Below, piece after piece: positions 16,824 to 26,256 of a stretch of DNA of 64,000 nt. Origin of the DNA: Paraburkholderia bannensis (GTDB taxonomy: Bacteria; Pseudomonadota; Gammaproteobacteria; Burkholderiales; Burkholderiaceae); the NCBI RefSeq assembly GCF_014200455.1, contig NZ_JACHBW010000018.1:1-64000 (forward strand), given 5' to 3'. The notes under the pieces are model-generated. The model did no database searches. It saw nothing but the letters and a program-made list of their open reading frames with translations, and was not told the DNA's origin. How positions within the stretch are numbered: the stretch's first letter is position 1; each line of letters starts with the position of its first letter. The position numbers were made by a program, and so were the translations under genes.

Positions 16824-18335
16824 TCACGCGGCCTCAAGACGCGCGGCGAGCGCACTCAGCGCGGCGTCGATCTGCCCGACTTCGACCGCACCGTAGCCAA
16901 ACAGAAAGCCTTGTTGCAGCGGTGCATTCAGATGAAACGGCGCAAGCGCATGCAGGCCAACCGAGGCCGCACGCGCCGCCGCCAGCAGCGCGTTTTCATC
17001 CGCGCCAGCGACGAGGCGCGCGGCCAGATGCAGTCCCGCTGTATTCGGCATCACCGGTTCGAGCCATGCACAAAGCGGTCCGCGCAGATGGGCAAGCAGC
17101 GTCTCGCGCCGCGCCGCATAGGTCTGGTGCATACGTCGCAGATGCCGTGCGAAGTGGCCGTTGAGCAAGAAGTCAGCGAGCGCCGTCTGCGTGAGCACGC
17201 AGCCGTGACAGTCCGCGGTCTGACGCGCACGCATGAGCGCCCCCTTGAGCGCGGCGGGCGGCACCATGTAGCCAACTCTTAACTCGGGAAAGATGGTCTT
17301 CGAAAACGTGCCGACGTAGGCCACGAGACCGGCGTTATCGAGGCTCTTGAGCGGTTCGAGCGAACGTCCTTCGAAGCGGAACTCGCAGTCGTAGTCGTCT
17401 TCGATCACGAGCGCCCCGTGCTTCTGGGCCCATTCGAGCAGCGCGACGCGCCGCGCGAGACTCATCGGCATACCGAGCGGAAACTGATGGGACGGTGTCA
17501 CATAAACGACGCGCGCGTCCTTCGGCAGCGTCTCAACGATCAGGCCGTCGTCGTCGACGGGAACCGGCACGACCTTCGCGCCAAACGACTCGAACGCTTC
17601 GCGTGCAGGCGGATAACCGGGATCTTCCACCGCGACGATGTCGCCGGGACGCAACAGCACGCGTGCGAGCAGCGCGAGCGCCTGCTGTGCGCCCTGCGTG
17701 ACGATCACGTCGTCCCAGTTGCTCGCCACGGCGCGATTGAAAGCGAGGTAACGCGATATGGCGAGGCGCAGTTTCTCCTCGCCCGCCGGATCGCGATACG
17801 CACCCAGGCCGCGCGCCTGAACGCGCAGCGCATCGGTGATGCAGCGACGCCAGATGTCGAAGGGAAAGCGCGATTTGTCCACGATGCCACCCGCGAAATC
17901 GCAGGCAAGACGCGGATCGGGACGCGGCAGCGCGAACGGCCCGGTCTGCGTTTGCCACCATGGCAGAGCATCGGCGTCGCGCACCAGCGGCTGAGCGTGT
18001 GGATCGCGTCGGCCACCCGCGTCGCGTTGGCTGACTGCCTGCGCCGCGCGACTCTGTGCATTCGGATGCCCAGACGCACGCGCGGGCAGACGCTCCAGCG
18101 TATCGGCGACGAAGGTGCCCGAGCCGCGCCGTGCGATCAGATAGCCTTCGGCGAGCAGGCGCTCGAATACGTCGAGCGTGGTCTTGCGCGAGACCCCCAA
18201 CTGCCCGGCAAGTTCGCGCGTGGACGGCAAGCGCGTTCCGCCCGCCAGCCGTCCTTCGACGATGCGTTCGCGCAGTTGCCGGTAGATCTGTCCGGCAAGG
18301 TCGCGCTGGCCGGACACGGTGACGTGTAGATCCAT
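16824..18335 (-). CDS. MocR/PdxR-type regulator (GntR winged helix plus aminotransferase-like domain)
   Basis: The N-terminal GntR domain (residues 1-75, LAGGTRLPSTRELAGQLGVSRKTTLDVFERLLAEGYL) is followed by a type I aminotransferase fold (about 125-500) with the PLP-lysine motif GTFSKTIFPELRVGY. Total 503 residues from ATG 18335. MocR proteins bind PLP as an effector and usually control a divergent neighbour. Here the divergent gene, 194 bases away, encodes an isonitrile-hydratase-like protein. Three GCTGGCA direct repeats in between are candidate binding sites. PdxR itself is not implied: no pdxST genes are nearby. Confidence 0.93.
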   Translation of the reverse strand: MDLHVTVSGQRDLAGQIYRQLRERIVEGRLAGGTRLPSTRELAGQLGVSRKTTLDVFERLLAEGYLIARRGSGTFVADTLERLPARASGHPNAQSRAAQAVSQRDAGGRRDPHAQPLVRDADALPWWQTQTGPFALPRPDPRLACDFAGGIVDKSRFPFDIWRRCITDALRVQARGLGAYRDPAGEEKLRLAISRYLAFNRAVASNWDDVIVTQGAQQALALLARVLLRPGDIVAVEDPGYPPAREAFESFGAKVVPVPVDDDGLIVETLPKDARVVYVTPSHQFPLGMPMSLARRVALLEWAQKHGALVIEDDYDCEFRFEGRSLEPLKSLDNAGLVAYVGTFSKTIFPELRVGYMVPPAALKGALMRARQTADCHGCVLTQTALADFLLNGHFARHLRRMHQTYAARRETLLAHLRGPLCAWLEPVMPNTAGLHLAARLVAGADENALLAAARAASVGLHALAPFHLNAPLQQGFLFGYGAVEVGQIDAALSALAARLEAA

Positions 18336-18354
18336 CTGAGTGACGAGTGGTCGT

Positions 18355-18404
18355 GCTGGCAAGGATGCTGGCACAAAGCCGCGCTGCGCTGGCAGCTTTT
18401 GTGC
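18355..18404. promoter_or_regulatory. Candidate MocR operator in the divergent intergenic region
   Basis: GCTGGCA occurs three times in direct orientation, at 18355, 18367 and 18388. An inverted pair GCACAAA (18371-18377) and TTTGTGC (18398-18404) overlaps them. MocR proteins bind direct repeats near their own start, so the site fits, but this is inference from position. Confidence 0.4.
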
Positions 18405-18529
18405 GTTTTTTGGCGCTCGTGCGCGAGCGCGCCTGCCTAAAGTAGCGATGCGCAAGCGATGAACCGACGATGGGCGTGCCGCCGCGACGGCGGCTCGCCC
18501 GGTCTCACTCCAATATAAAGGCACTTTCC

Positions 18530-19207
18530 ATGACGCTACAGATCGGCTTTCTGCTCTTCCCCCAGGTCCAGCCTCTGGACCTCTGCGGCCCTTACGACGT
18601 GCTCGCCTCGATGCCGGATACGACCGTCCGGCTCGTCTGGAAAACGCGCGAACCGCTCATGTCGGCGACGGGCATGCTGCTCACGCCCGATACCGTGTTC
18701 GATGATTGTCCGCCGCTCGACGTGCTCTGCGTGCCGGGCGGCAGCGGCGTCGGTGCCTTGATGGAAGACGATGCCACGCTCGCCTTCGTGCAACGCCAGG
18801 CGCAAAACGCGCGCTACGTGAGCTCCGTGTGCACCGGTTCGCTCGTGCTGGGCGCAGCGGGCCTGCTGCACGGGCGCCGTGCGACGACGCACTGGGTCTT
18901 CCATGGGCTGCTCGAACCGTTCGGCGCCATCGCCGTGAAGGAGCGCGTCGTGCGCGACGGCAATCTGATCACGGGCGGCGGCATCACGGCGGGCATCGAC
19001 TTCGCGCTCACGCTCGCGGCGGAACTGATCGGCGACGAAGCCGCTCAAGCGCTTCAACTCGAACTGGAATACGCGCCCGCGCCGCCTTTCGATGCAGGCA
19101 GCCCGCAAAGCGCGCCGCCCGCCGTGGTGGAGCGCGTGCGCGAGATGAACGCGACGGCGCTGGCGCAACGCACGCGCATCGTCGAACGCGTGACGCAGAG
19201 GCGCTGA
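18530..19207 (+). CDS. inhA: Isonitrile hydratase-like DJ-1/PfpI protein
   Basis: The 225-residue protein closely follows Pseudomonas putida isonitrile (isocyanide) hydratase, which turns isocyanides into N-formamides. Visible hallmarks: LQIGFLLFPQVQPLDLCGPYDVL, the catalytic Cys101 in the nucleophile elbow SVCTGSLVLGAAGLL, Asp17 and Thr102 at the same positions as in InhA, and RATTHWVFHGLL. The start at ATG 18530 gives the same numbering as InhA. It diverges from the MocR gene, which probably regulates it. The substrate in this organism is not shown by sequence; other DJ-1 relatives act on glyoxals or as chaperones, but the level of likeness favours the hydratase. Confidence 0.85.
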   Translation: MTLQIGFLLFPQVQPLDLCGPYDVLASMPDTTVRLVWKTREPLMSATGMLLTPDTVFDDCPPLDVLCVPGGSGVGALMEDDATLAFVQRQAQNARYVSSVCTGSLVLGAAGLLHGRRATTHWVFHGLLEPFGAIAVKERVVRDGNLITGGGITAGIDFALTLAAELIGDEAAQALQLELEYAPAPPFDAGSPQSAPPAVVERVREMNATALAQRTRIVERVTQRR

Positions 19208-19234
19208 AAATCAAGCCGCAGCGCCTGGGCGGGA

Positions 19235-19314
19235 GCGCACTTCGCGCCTGCCGGGCGCGCACTTCGCGCCTGCCGGGCGCGCACTTCGCGCCTGCCGGGC
19301 GCGCACTTCGTGCG
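19235..19314. repeat. Tandem 22-bp repeat, about 3.3 copies
   Basis: The unit GCGCACTTCGCGCCTGCCGG plus GC recurs at 19235, 19257 and 19279 without a mismatch, with a broken fourth copy from 19301. It lies in the gap after the inhA-like gene and before a small secreted-protein gene. No spacer variation is present, so this is not a CRISPR array. Confidence 0.9.
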
Positions 19315-19505
19315 TTGGGGGGAGCGCACTTGGTGCTTAGGGTCGGCACTTGCTACCGTGTTTTGCAAGGATCGTATACATTGAGCCTCGGGCGTGACAT
19401 GCATTGCACTCGTTGTTTCGGGTCGCGCCGCGCGTCCAGAACTTCTCGCCGTGCCTGCATCTCAAGCCCTGAATCCAGCCGTACACACAACCAAGAGGGG
19501 TATCA

Positions 19506-19844
19506 ATGCGTTCCATTACCAGCAAGCTGACTCTCGCCGCGGCCACCGCCGCATTCCTGCTCGGCACCGCCGCGCCCGTGTTCGCCCAGGACGCCAGCGC
19601 ACCTGCCGCCACGGCGCCGGCCATGGCATCGGCACCCACCGCCAAGGAGCAGAAGGCCGCCGCGAAGAAGCAGGCCCGCGCCGAGCGCAAGGCCGAACGC
19701 AAGGCCGCACGCGCCAAGAACAACGCGGAACTGAAGAAGCTCGAAGACGCCGGCTACAAGCCCGCGAACAACGACCCGAACTATCCGCAGAATCTCCAGG
19801 ACGCGCAGAAGAAAGCCGCCGCTGCGCAGGGCGCAAGCCAGTAA
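19506..19844 (+). CDS. Small exported Lys/Ala-rich protein, DUF4148-like
   Basis: The 112-residue protein has a signal peptide (MRSITSKLTLAAATAAFLLGTAAPVFA), an Ala/Lys/Glu-rich basic stretch (residues 47-75) and a C-terminal AGYKPANNDPNYPQNLQDAQ motif. That motif matches the DUF4148 signature also seen in the gene at 63634-63984 (AGYNPAIADDASYPRDIQAA). These proteins are common in Burkholderiaceae and have no proven function. No operon partner is apparent. Confidence 0.75.
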   Translation: MRSITSKLTLAAATAAFLLGTAAPVFAQDASAPAATAPAMASAPTAKEQKAAAKKQARAERKAERKAARAKNNAELKKLEDAGYKPANNDPNYPQNLQDAQKKAAAAQGASQ

Positions 19845-20065
19845 GTTCGCCGTCGTTTCGTAGCTGAAATATCCATGCCGTAACGCAGTAAAGCAGCATG
19901 AGGACCGGCGCTGCCGGTCCTGCCACGCGTCTCATGAAAGCGCCCGCCGCACGCCCCGCCGCAGCTCTTTTCCCCGCTTCGCTTCATTACAGGACACCTA
20001 CGACGCACACCCCGATTCGTTATGGGACGATGCGCGACGTGCCGGTCCCAGATGGAGCGCAACGC

Positions 20066-21562
20066 ATGAACGCAGCGAAGCCGCAGGCAAGCGCCGCCCA
20101 GGCGCAGAAAAAACCAGGCGTTCCGATCGGCCTGATCGCGGGCGCGATTGCACTCGTCGTCGTGCTGTTGTTGCCGTTGCCTGCGAGTCTGCCTGTTGCC
20201 GGCCAGCGCATGCTGGCGATCCTCGCCTTCGCCGTGGTCGTGTGGCTCACCGAAGCCGTCTCCTACGAAGCGAGCGCCATCATCATCACTTCGCTGATGG
20301 CGTTTCTGGTCGGCACCGCGCCCACCATCGACGATCCCGCGCAGCTTTACGGCACCTCCAGAGCGATCAGCATGGCGCTTGCGGGCTTTTCGAATTCCGC
20401 GCTCGCGCTGGTGGCGGGCGCGCTGTTTATTTCGGCGGCGATGACCGTCACTGGCCTCGACAAGCGCATCGCGCTCGTCACGCTCTCGCTGATCGGCACC
20501 ACCACGCGACGCATCCTGATCGGCGCGGTGGCGGTCACCATCGTGCTGTCGCTGGTGGTGCCCAGCGCCACCGCGCGCAGCGCCTGTGTGGTGCCGATCA
20601 TGGTCGGCGTGATTGCGGCGTTCGGGGTGGACAAGCGCTCGAATATCGCGGCCGGCATCATGATCGTGGTGGCGGAGGCGACCAGCATCTGGAACGTCGG
20701 CATCCAGACCGCCGCCGCGCAGAATCTGCTGACCGTGGGCTTCATGGACAAGATGCTGGGCACGCGCGTGACGTGGCTCGACTGGCTGATCGCGGGCGCG
20801 CCGTGGGCGATCGTGATGTCGGTGGTCCTGCTCGTGCTGGTGCTCAGGATGCTGCCGCCCGAAACCGACGCCATCGCGGGCGGCAAGGAAGCCGTGGAAA
20901 AATCGCTGCGCGACCTCGGCCCCATGACGGGCCCGCAAAAGCGCCTGCTGGGCGTCTCCATCGGGCTGCTGTGCTTCTGGGCCACCGAGGGCAAGCTGCA
21001 TCCCTTCGATACCACCTCGGTCACCTACGTGGGCCTCGTGCTGCTGCTTCTGCCGCGCTTTGGCGTGATGGACTGGAAGACCGTGCAAAGCCGCATTCCG
21101 TGGGGCACGGTGATCGTGTTCGGCGTGGGGATCAGCCTGGGCACCGCGCTGCTGACAACCAGGGCGGGCCAGTGGCTAGGCGATCTCGTTGCACATCACA
21201 CCGGGCTCGATAGCGCCGGGCCGTTCATGGCGTTTGCGATTCTGGCCGCGTTTCTGGTGGTGATCCACCTGGGTTTCGCGAGCGCCACGGCGCTGACCTC
21301 CGCCATGCTGCCGATTCTGATTGCGGTGCTGCAGTCGATGTCGGGCGATTTCAATCGTCTGGGCATCGCCATGCTGCTCGGCTTCACGATGAGCTTCGGT
21401 TTTATCTTGCCGATCAACGCGCCGCAAAACATGGTGTGCCTCGCCACCGATACCTTCACCGCGAAACAGTTCGCGCGCGTGGGCCTCGTGCTGAGCGTGA
21501 TCGGCTATCTGCTGTTGCTGCTATTTGCAGCGACGTGGTGGCGCTGGCTCGGTTGGGTTTGA
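20066..21562 (+). CDS. DASS/SLC13-family anion symporter
   Basis: The 498-residue inner-membrane carrier has about a dozen hydrophobic segments and the SLC13 layout, including VVVWLTEAVSYEASAIIITSL in the first half and FGVGISLGTALL and FGFILPINAPQNMVCLAT in the second, near the expected substrate-site loops. Such proteins move di- or tricarboxylates or sulfate with Na+. Start ATG 20066 has GGAG eight bases upstream; in-frame starts back to 19898 lack a signal. The substrate cannot be decided. It is transcribed alone and converges on pobA. Confidence 0.88.
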   Translation: MNAAKPQASAAQAQKKPGVPIGLIAGAIALVVVLLLPLPASLPVAGQRMLAILAFAVVVWLTEAVSYEASAIIITSLMAFLVGTAPTIDDPAQLYGTSRAISMALAGFSNSALALVAGALFISAAMTVTGLDKRIALVTLSLIGTTTRRILIGAVAVTIVLSLVVPSATARSACVVPIMVGVIAAFGVDKRSNIAAGIMIVVAEATSIWNVGIQTAAAQNLLTVGFMDKMLGTRVTWLDWLIAGAPWAIVMSVVLLVLVLRMLPPETDAIAGGKEAVEKSLRDLGPMTGPQKRLLGVSIGLLCFWATEGKLHPFDTTSVTYVGLVLLLLPRFGVMDWKTVQSRIPWGTVIVFGVGISLGTALLTTRAGQWLGDLVAHHTGLDSAGPFMAFAILAAFLVVIHLGFASATALTSAMLPILIAVLQSMSGDFNRLGIAMLLGFTMSFGFILPINAPQNMVCLATDTFTAKQFARVGLVLSVIGYLLLLLFAATWWRWLGWV

Positions 21563-21580
21563 TATTTCCCCCGCACCATG

Positions 21581-21607
21581 AAAAAGGGGCGTTTTTCGCG
21601 CCCCTTT
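21581..21607. terminator. Bidirectional terminator between DASS gene and pobA
   Basis: AAAGGGGCG (21583-21591) and CGCCCCTTT (21599-21607) flank a T-rich loop. A and T runs lie at the two feet, so it can serve both converging genes. Confidence 0.75.
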
Positions 21608-21652
21608 CGCACCCCTGCGCCCCTTCTGATTGACTCCTGCGGATTGCCCGGC

Positions 21653-22825
21653 TTAAACCGCCACTGCGCCCACATAGTTCTCGGCCATCGCCATCGCCGC
21701 CGCGCGCGAGGTGGTCACGTGCTCCAGCTCCGCCACCTGCAAACGCCGCTCGAACGGTGTGGCGTCGTCGAGGCGGTGCATCATGCACGTCATCCAGTAC
21801 GAGAAGTGCTCGGCGCGCCAGATGCGGCGCAGCGCCGTTTCGCTATAGCCGTCGAGCAGATCCGTGCGGTTCTCCTTGTAGAACGCCACCAGCGCCGCGG
21901 TCAGCACGCGCACGTCGGCGACGGCCAGGTTGAGGCCCTTCGCGCCCGTCGGCGGCACGATGTGCGCCGCGTCGCCCGCGAGGAACAGGCGGCCGTGCTG
22001 CATCGTCGTCGAAACAAAGCTGCGCATGCCGACGATATTCTTCTGGAAGATCTTGCCCTCCACCACCTGATGGCCTTCTTCCGAATCGACGCGGGCGTGC
22101 ATTTCGGCCCAGATGCGATCGTCGGACCAGTTATCGACGGAGTCCTTCGGATCGCACTGGAAATACATGCGCTGCACATTGGGCGAGCGGGTGCTGACGA
22201 GCGCGAAACCGCGGTCGTGACGCGCGTAGATCAGTTCGTCGGACGACGGCGGCGCTTCCACCAGAATGCCGAACCAGCCAAACGGGAACACGCGCTCGTA
22301 GTCCTGGCGCAATGCGGCGGGAATGGCCGCGCGCGAGACGCCTTGCGAGCCGTCGCAGCCGATCACGTAGTCGCAGTGCAGCGTGTGTTGCTCGCCGTCG
22401 TGCTCGAAACTGATCGAGGGCGCATCGGTATCGATGCCGTGAATCGCGGTGTTCTTGACGCCGAAGAACAGCGTGCCGTCGGCGGCCACGCGCGCCGCCA
22501 CGAGGTCCTTGAGCACTTCGTGCTGCGCATAGACCGTGATGGCCTTGCCCGTGAGTTCGGTGAGATCGATGCGGCGGCGCTTGCCCTCGAAGGCCAGTTC
22601 GAAGCCGTGATGCAGCGCGCCTTCGGCCTTCATGCGCGCGCCGACGCCGGCTTCGGTGAGCGTGTCCATGGTGCCCTGTTCGAGCACGCCGGCGCGGATC
22701 GTCGATTCGATCTGCTCGCGGCTGCGCATTTCCAGAACAACGGACTCGATGCCGCGCAGATGCAGAAGATGGGAAAGAAGCAGGCCCGCAGGCCCCGCGC
22801 CGATGATGCCAACTTGAGTGCGCAT
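21653..22825 (-). CDS. pobA: 4-hydroxybenzoate 3-monooxygenase
   Basis: This FAD flavoprotein hydroxylates 4-hydroxybenzoate to protocatechuate with NADPH. The 390-residue protein (ATG 22825, GGAG upstream) has GIIGAGPAGLLLSHLLHLRG (4-23, FAD ADP site), YVIGCDGSQGVSR (the DG motif for FAD and NADPH) and FLAGDAAHIVPPTGAKGLN (ribityl site), all typical of PobA, which has about 394 residues. No PobR regulator is next to it. It diverges from the trehalase gene across 257 bases. The protocatechuate ring-cleavage genes must be elsewhere. Confidence 0.95.
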   Translation of the reverse strand: MRTQVGIIGAGPAGLLLSHLLHLRGIESVVLEMRSREQIESTIRAGVLEQGTMDTLTEAGVGARMKAEGALHHGFELAFEGKRRRIDLTELTGKAITVYAQHEVLKDLVAARVAADGTLFFGVKNTAIHGIDTDAPSISFEHDGEQHTLHCDYVIGCDGSQGVSRAAIPAALRQDYERVFPFGWFGILVEAPPSSDELIYARHDRGFALVSTRSPNVQRMYFQCDPKDSVDNWSDDRIWAEMHARVDSEEGHQVVEGKIFQKNIVGMRSFVSTTMQHGRLFLAGDAAHIVPPTGAKGLNLAVADVRVLTAALVAFYKENRTDLLDGYSETALRRIWRAEHFSYWMTCMMHRLDDATPFERRLQVAELEHVTTSRAAAMAMAENYVGAVAV

Positions 22826-23082
22826 AGGTGTCTCCATGTGCGGTTTTGATTTTCCGCAAGTTTCGCTGCCGCCAGCGATATCGCGCAACGCGATATGGAG
22901 AATAGGAACTATCCCAATTTTAGATAATGCAAGCGACGTTTCGATCGTCCAGTGCCAAGCCAGAACGCACCCACGTGAACGGGGGCGGAACGAAATTTGC
23001 TGCACCACAGCGTTTTTGCCGGCGACACGGTCGCGCGCCGGCAAGCAGCCCCTCCATCGAACAATCACCGCGAGCCACGCCG

Positions 23083-24888
23083 ATGCCGTTTTCCACGCCG
23101 CCTGATTTGCCCGCTCATTTTCGTGCTCATTTCCTTGCTCATTTTCCTGGCCTCGCGCGCACGCGCCGCTATGCCGCCGCCCTGATCGCCGCGCTGCCGC
23201 TCGCCTGCGTCACGCTGCCGACCTTTGCGCAGAGCAGCGCGCCTGAGGTTGCCTCGTCCGCAGTGGCTCAGCAGGATTTACAAGGCGCGCCCCAACCGCC
23301 CTCCGAACTTTTCGGCCAGCTTTATCGCGACGTCGAACTCGCCCAGGTCTTCCCGGACAGCAAAACCTTCGCCGACATGGTGCCGAACGAAGCGCCCTCG
23401 AAAATCGTCGCCGAATACGAAATCTGGAGCTCACACAACGCCGGCATCACCGATCCGGATGCACGCAAGGCCGCGCTGCGCCAGTTCCTTGCACAGCATT
23501 TTTCCGATCAGAAACAGAGCGGCGATCACTATGTTTCCGATCCTGATCAGGACGTCGTGAGCCATATCGACACGCTCTGGGACGTGCTGCGGCGCAATCC
23601 GGATAGCGCGCAGCAGCCGTATTCGTCGCTGCTGCCGCTGCCCAAACCCTATGTCGTGCCCGGTGGCCGCTTCAACGAGATTTACTACTGGGATTCGTAC
23701 TTCATCATGCTCGGCCTGGAGGCGAGCGGGCGCCACGAACTCACCCGCGACGAACTCGATAATTTCGCTGCGCTGATCGATCGCTACGGCCATATTCCGA
23801 ACGGCAACCGCAGCTATTACCTGAGCCGCTCGCAGCCGCCGTTTTTCGCGCAGATGGTGGCGCTGGTGGCGCGCCGCGACGGCGACGCGACCTACGTGCG
23901 CTATCTGGCCGAACTGCGCAAGGAATACGACTACTGGATGGCGGGCGCCGATACGCTCAAGCCCGGCGAGGCGACGCGCCACGTCGTGCGTCTGGACGAC
24001 GGCACCCTGCTCAACCGCTATTGGGACGCGCGCGACACGCCGCGCGACGAGTCGTATCGCGAAGACGTGCTGACCGCCCGGAGCGCCCCGCAACGCGGCG
24101 CGCCGGAACTGTGGCGCAATCTGCGCGCGGGTGGCGAAACGGGCTGGGATTTCAGCTCGCGCTGGCTGGCCGACAACCGCACGCTGGCGACCATCGACAT
24201 CACTTCGCTCGTGCCGGTCGACCTGAACTCGCTGCTGGTCGATCTCGAACGCGCGCTCGCCAGGGGCTACGGCCTGACCGGCGACGCCGGCCAGGCGCAG
24301 CAGATGAGCGAGCGCGCCGCGCAACGCAGCGCCGCGATCGGCCGCGTGCTGTGGGACCCGCAGATCCATGCCTTCAGCGACTACGATTTCGTGCATCGCA
24401 CGCTCACGCACCGGCTCACGGCGGCGACGGTTTATCCGCTTTACACGGGCGTGGCCACGCGCACCCAGGCGCATCAGGTGGCGGGCGCGGTGCGCGCCGG
24501 ACTGCTGCGCCCGGGAGGTCTTGCCACCACCCAGGTGACGAGCGGCCAGCAATGGGATGAGCCCAACGGCTGGGCGCCGCTGCAATATCTGGCCGTGACG
24601 GGCCTGCGACGTTACGGCGAAAGCTCGCTCGCGCAGACCATCGCGACGCGCTGGATTGCCACCAACCTCGTCTACTACCGGCGCACGCACAAGCTGGTCG
24701 AGAAGTATGAGGTGAGCGCGGCGGCGGCGAAGGCGTCGGCGGCGGGCGGCGGGGAATATCCGCTGCAGGACGGTTTTGGCTGGACCAACGGCGTGCTGCG
24801 CGTGCTGATGACCATGTATCCGCACACGGAAAACACCCCGGCGGCGCGGGCCTCCAGTGTGCCGAAACCGATGGTTCCGGCACATTGA
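23083..24888 (+). CDS. treA: Periplasmic trehalase (GH37)
   Basis: This enzyme hydrolyses trehalose to two glucose. Both GH37 signatures are present: PGGRFNEIYYWDSYF and QQWDEPNGWAPLQ. An N-terminal hydrophobic segment (AALIAALPLACVTLPTFA, about residues 25-43) acts as export signal. From ATG 23083 the protein has 601 residues; E. coli TreA has 565. An in-frame upstream start (22927) would add 52 residues with no signal character. The N-terminus repeats HFRAHFLAHFPG, an oddity upstream of the hydrophobic core. Periplasmic location suggests use of external trehalose in osmotic stress. Confidence 0.93.
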   Translation: MPFSTPPDLPAHFRAHFLAHFPGLARTRRYAAALIAALPLACVTLPTFAQSSAPEVASSAVAQQDLQGAPQPPSELFGQLYRDVELAQVFPDSKTFADMVPNEAPSKIVAEYEIWSSHNAGITDPDARKAALRQFLAQHFSDQKQSGDHYVSDPDQDVVSHIDTLWDVLRRNPDSAQQPYSSLLPLPKPYVVPGGRFNEIYYWDSYFIMLGLEASGRHELTRDELDNFAALIDRYGHIPNGNRSYYLSRSQPPFFAQMVALVARRDGDATYVRYLAELRKEYDYWMAGADTLKPGEATRHVVRLDDGTLLNRYWDARDTPRDESYREDVLTARSAPQRGAPELWRNLRAGGETGWDFSSRWLADNRTLATIDITSLVPVDLNSLLVDLERALARGYGLTGDAGQAQQMSERAAQRSAAIGRVLWDPQIHAFSDYDFVHRTLTHRLTAATVYPLYTGVATRTQAHQVAGAVRAGLLRPGGLATTQVTSGQQWDEPNGWAPLQYLAVTGLRRYGESSLAQTIATRWIATNLVYYRRTHKLVEKYEVSAAAAKASAAGGGEYPLQDGFGWTNGVLRVLMTMYPHTENTPAARASSVPKPMVPAH

Positions 24889-25151
24889 AGGGCGGCTGGG
24901 GCGAGACTGCGGCGAACCGGTGCATGCAAGCATGGCGGATGCGCGATTTAAATGCCTTCGCCCCGCCTCGCGCACCGTTTGCGCAACGCAGCATCCATCG
25001 TGCCAGAGCGCGCCGGAAACGGCAGAAACGGCGCTCTGACGAGGTGCAAGCCGCCCCGCATCGGCGTATCCTGAAAACCTGCCCCGCAGAGCGATCTGGA
25101 TGCTGGCCGCCGGCTTGCGCCGCCCGCAACGCGATGGAAGATGGAACCGCG

Positions 25152-26135
25152 ATGAACGCCTCCGCTCCCGCTCCTGGCGCCTCCGGCGCCCCCGCCCCGA
25201 CTGCTCCATCGGGTTCCCGCATCACCGTGGTGGTGCTCACCCGCAATCACGTGCGCCAGACAGTCGACACCGTCGCGCGCCTCACTGCGCTGCCCGAACA
25301 TCCTCATGTGATCGTCGCCGACAACGGCTCGACCGATTCCACCATCAGTCTGCTCGCCTCACTGTTTCCGCAGGTGCGCATCGTCCAGTGTCTGGGCGAT
25401 CGCGGCATGGCGGGCTTTAATCGCGCCATCGCCCTCGCACCCACCGAATACGTGGCCTGTTGCGACGACAGCACCTGGTTCGCGCCCGGCGCACTTGCAC
25501 ACGCCGCGCAATGGCTCGACCAGCATCCGCAGGTGGCCGTGCTCAACGCGCGGGTGGTGGGCCAGGACGAACGCGAAATTCACCCCGCCTGCCTGATGCT
25601 CAACGCCACCTCGCCGGGCGACGACGCGCTGCCCGGCCCCGCGCTCGCGGGCTATATGGCGGGCGCCTGCGTGTTGCGCGCCGCGGTATTCCGCGCGCTC
25701 GGCGGCTACGAGGAACGGCTCTCGCATGGCGGCGCGGAAGAGCTGGCCGCGCTCGACGTGCTCGCCGCCGGGCATTCGATCGTCTACTGCGAACCCGCGC
25801 TCGCGCACCGTGAACCGCTCTACCGCTGGTTCACGCGCGCGCAGCATTGCACCCACGCGCGCAACTCGGCGTGGGTCGCATGGATGCGCCTGCCGGTGCG
25901 CGACGCGCTTGCCGCCACCGGTCGCGCGCTGGTCGTGTTCGCGCGCCAGCGCTCGCTCGGGCCAGCGGGCTTCGCACTGCTGCGCGGCGCATTCTGGGCG
26001 TTGCGCCGCCGCCGCGTGGCCCCGGCACACGTCGTGCTGCTCACCCGTCAGGTGCGCCGCGCCGAGCGCCTGGTGCGCGCCGGCATCCCGGCCATGGCCG
26101 AAAAGTACGATCGCGCCGGTCAACGTGCGTGGTAA
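25152..26135 (+). CDS. Family 2 glycosyltransferase
   Basis: The 327-residue protein has a GT-A fold start (SRITVVVLTRNHVRQTVDTV), a sugar-nucleotide motif (VIVADNGSTDST), a DXD-like CDDSTW and the conserved AGFNRAIALAP block. It lacks clear membrane helices. It resembles rhamnosyl- or galactosyl-type GT2 enzymes that decorate surface glycans, but donor and acceptor are unknown. ATG 25152 or ATG 25134 may be the start; a long Ala/Pro-rich lead (NASAPAPGASGAPAPTAP) precedes the fold in either case. It is followed 121 bases later by a hybrid kinase on the same strand, with no sign of functional linkage. Confidence 0.85.
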   Translation: MNASAPAPGASGAPAPTAPSGSRITVVVLTRNHVRQTVDTVARLTALPEHPHVIVADNGSTDSTISLLASLFPQVRIVQCLGDRGMAGFNRAIALAPTEYVACCDDSTWFAPGALAHAAQWLDQHPQVAVLNARVVGQDEREIHPACLMLNATSPGDDALPGPALAGYMAGACVLRAAVFRALGGYEERLSHGGAEELAALDVLAAGHSIVYCEPALAHREPLYRWFTRAQHCTHARNSAWVAWMRLPVRDALAATGRALVVFARQRSLGPAGFALLRGAFWALRRRRVAPAHVVLLTRQVRRAERLVRAGIPAMAEKYDRAGQRAW

Positions 26136-26256
26136 GCTGCCGCGCTACATGTAACTGGAAACGCGGCGGAAATTGCAGCCAAAACGCAGCAAAAGGCGCA
26201 TCGCGAGCGCCTGCCCGCCTGAGTCGCGTTTCATCTTTGCCGATTAAAAAAGGACC

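Noticed and set aside
19235..19314. CRISPR array
   Set aside because: The 22-bp units are directly adjacent with no spacers.
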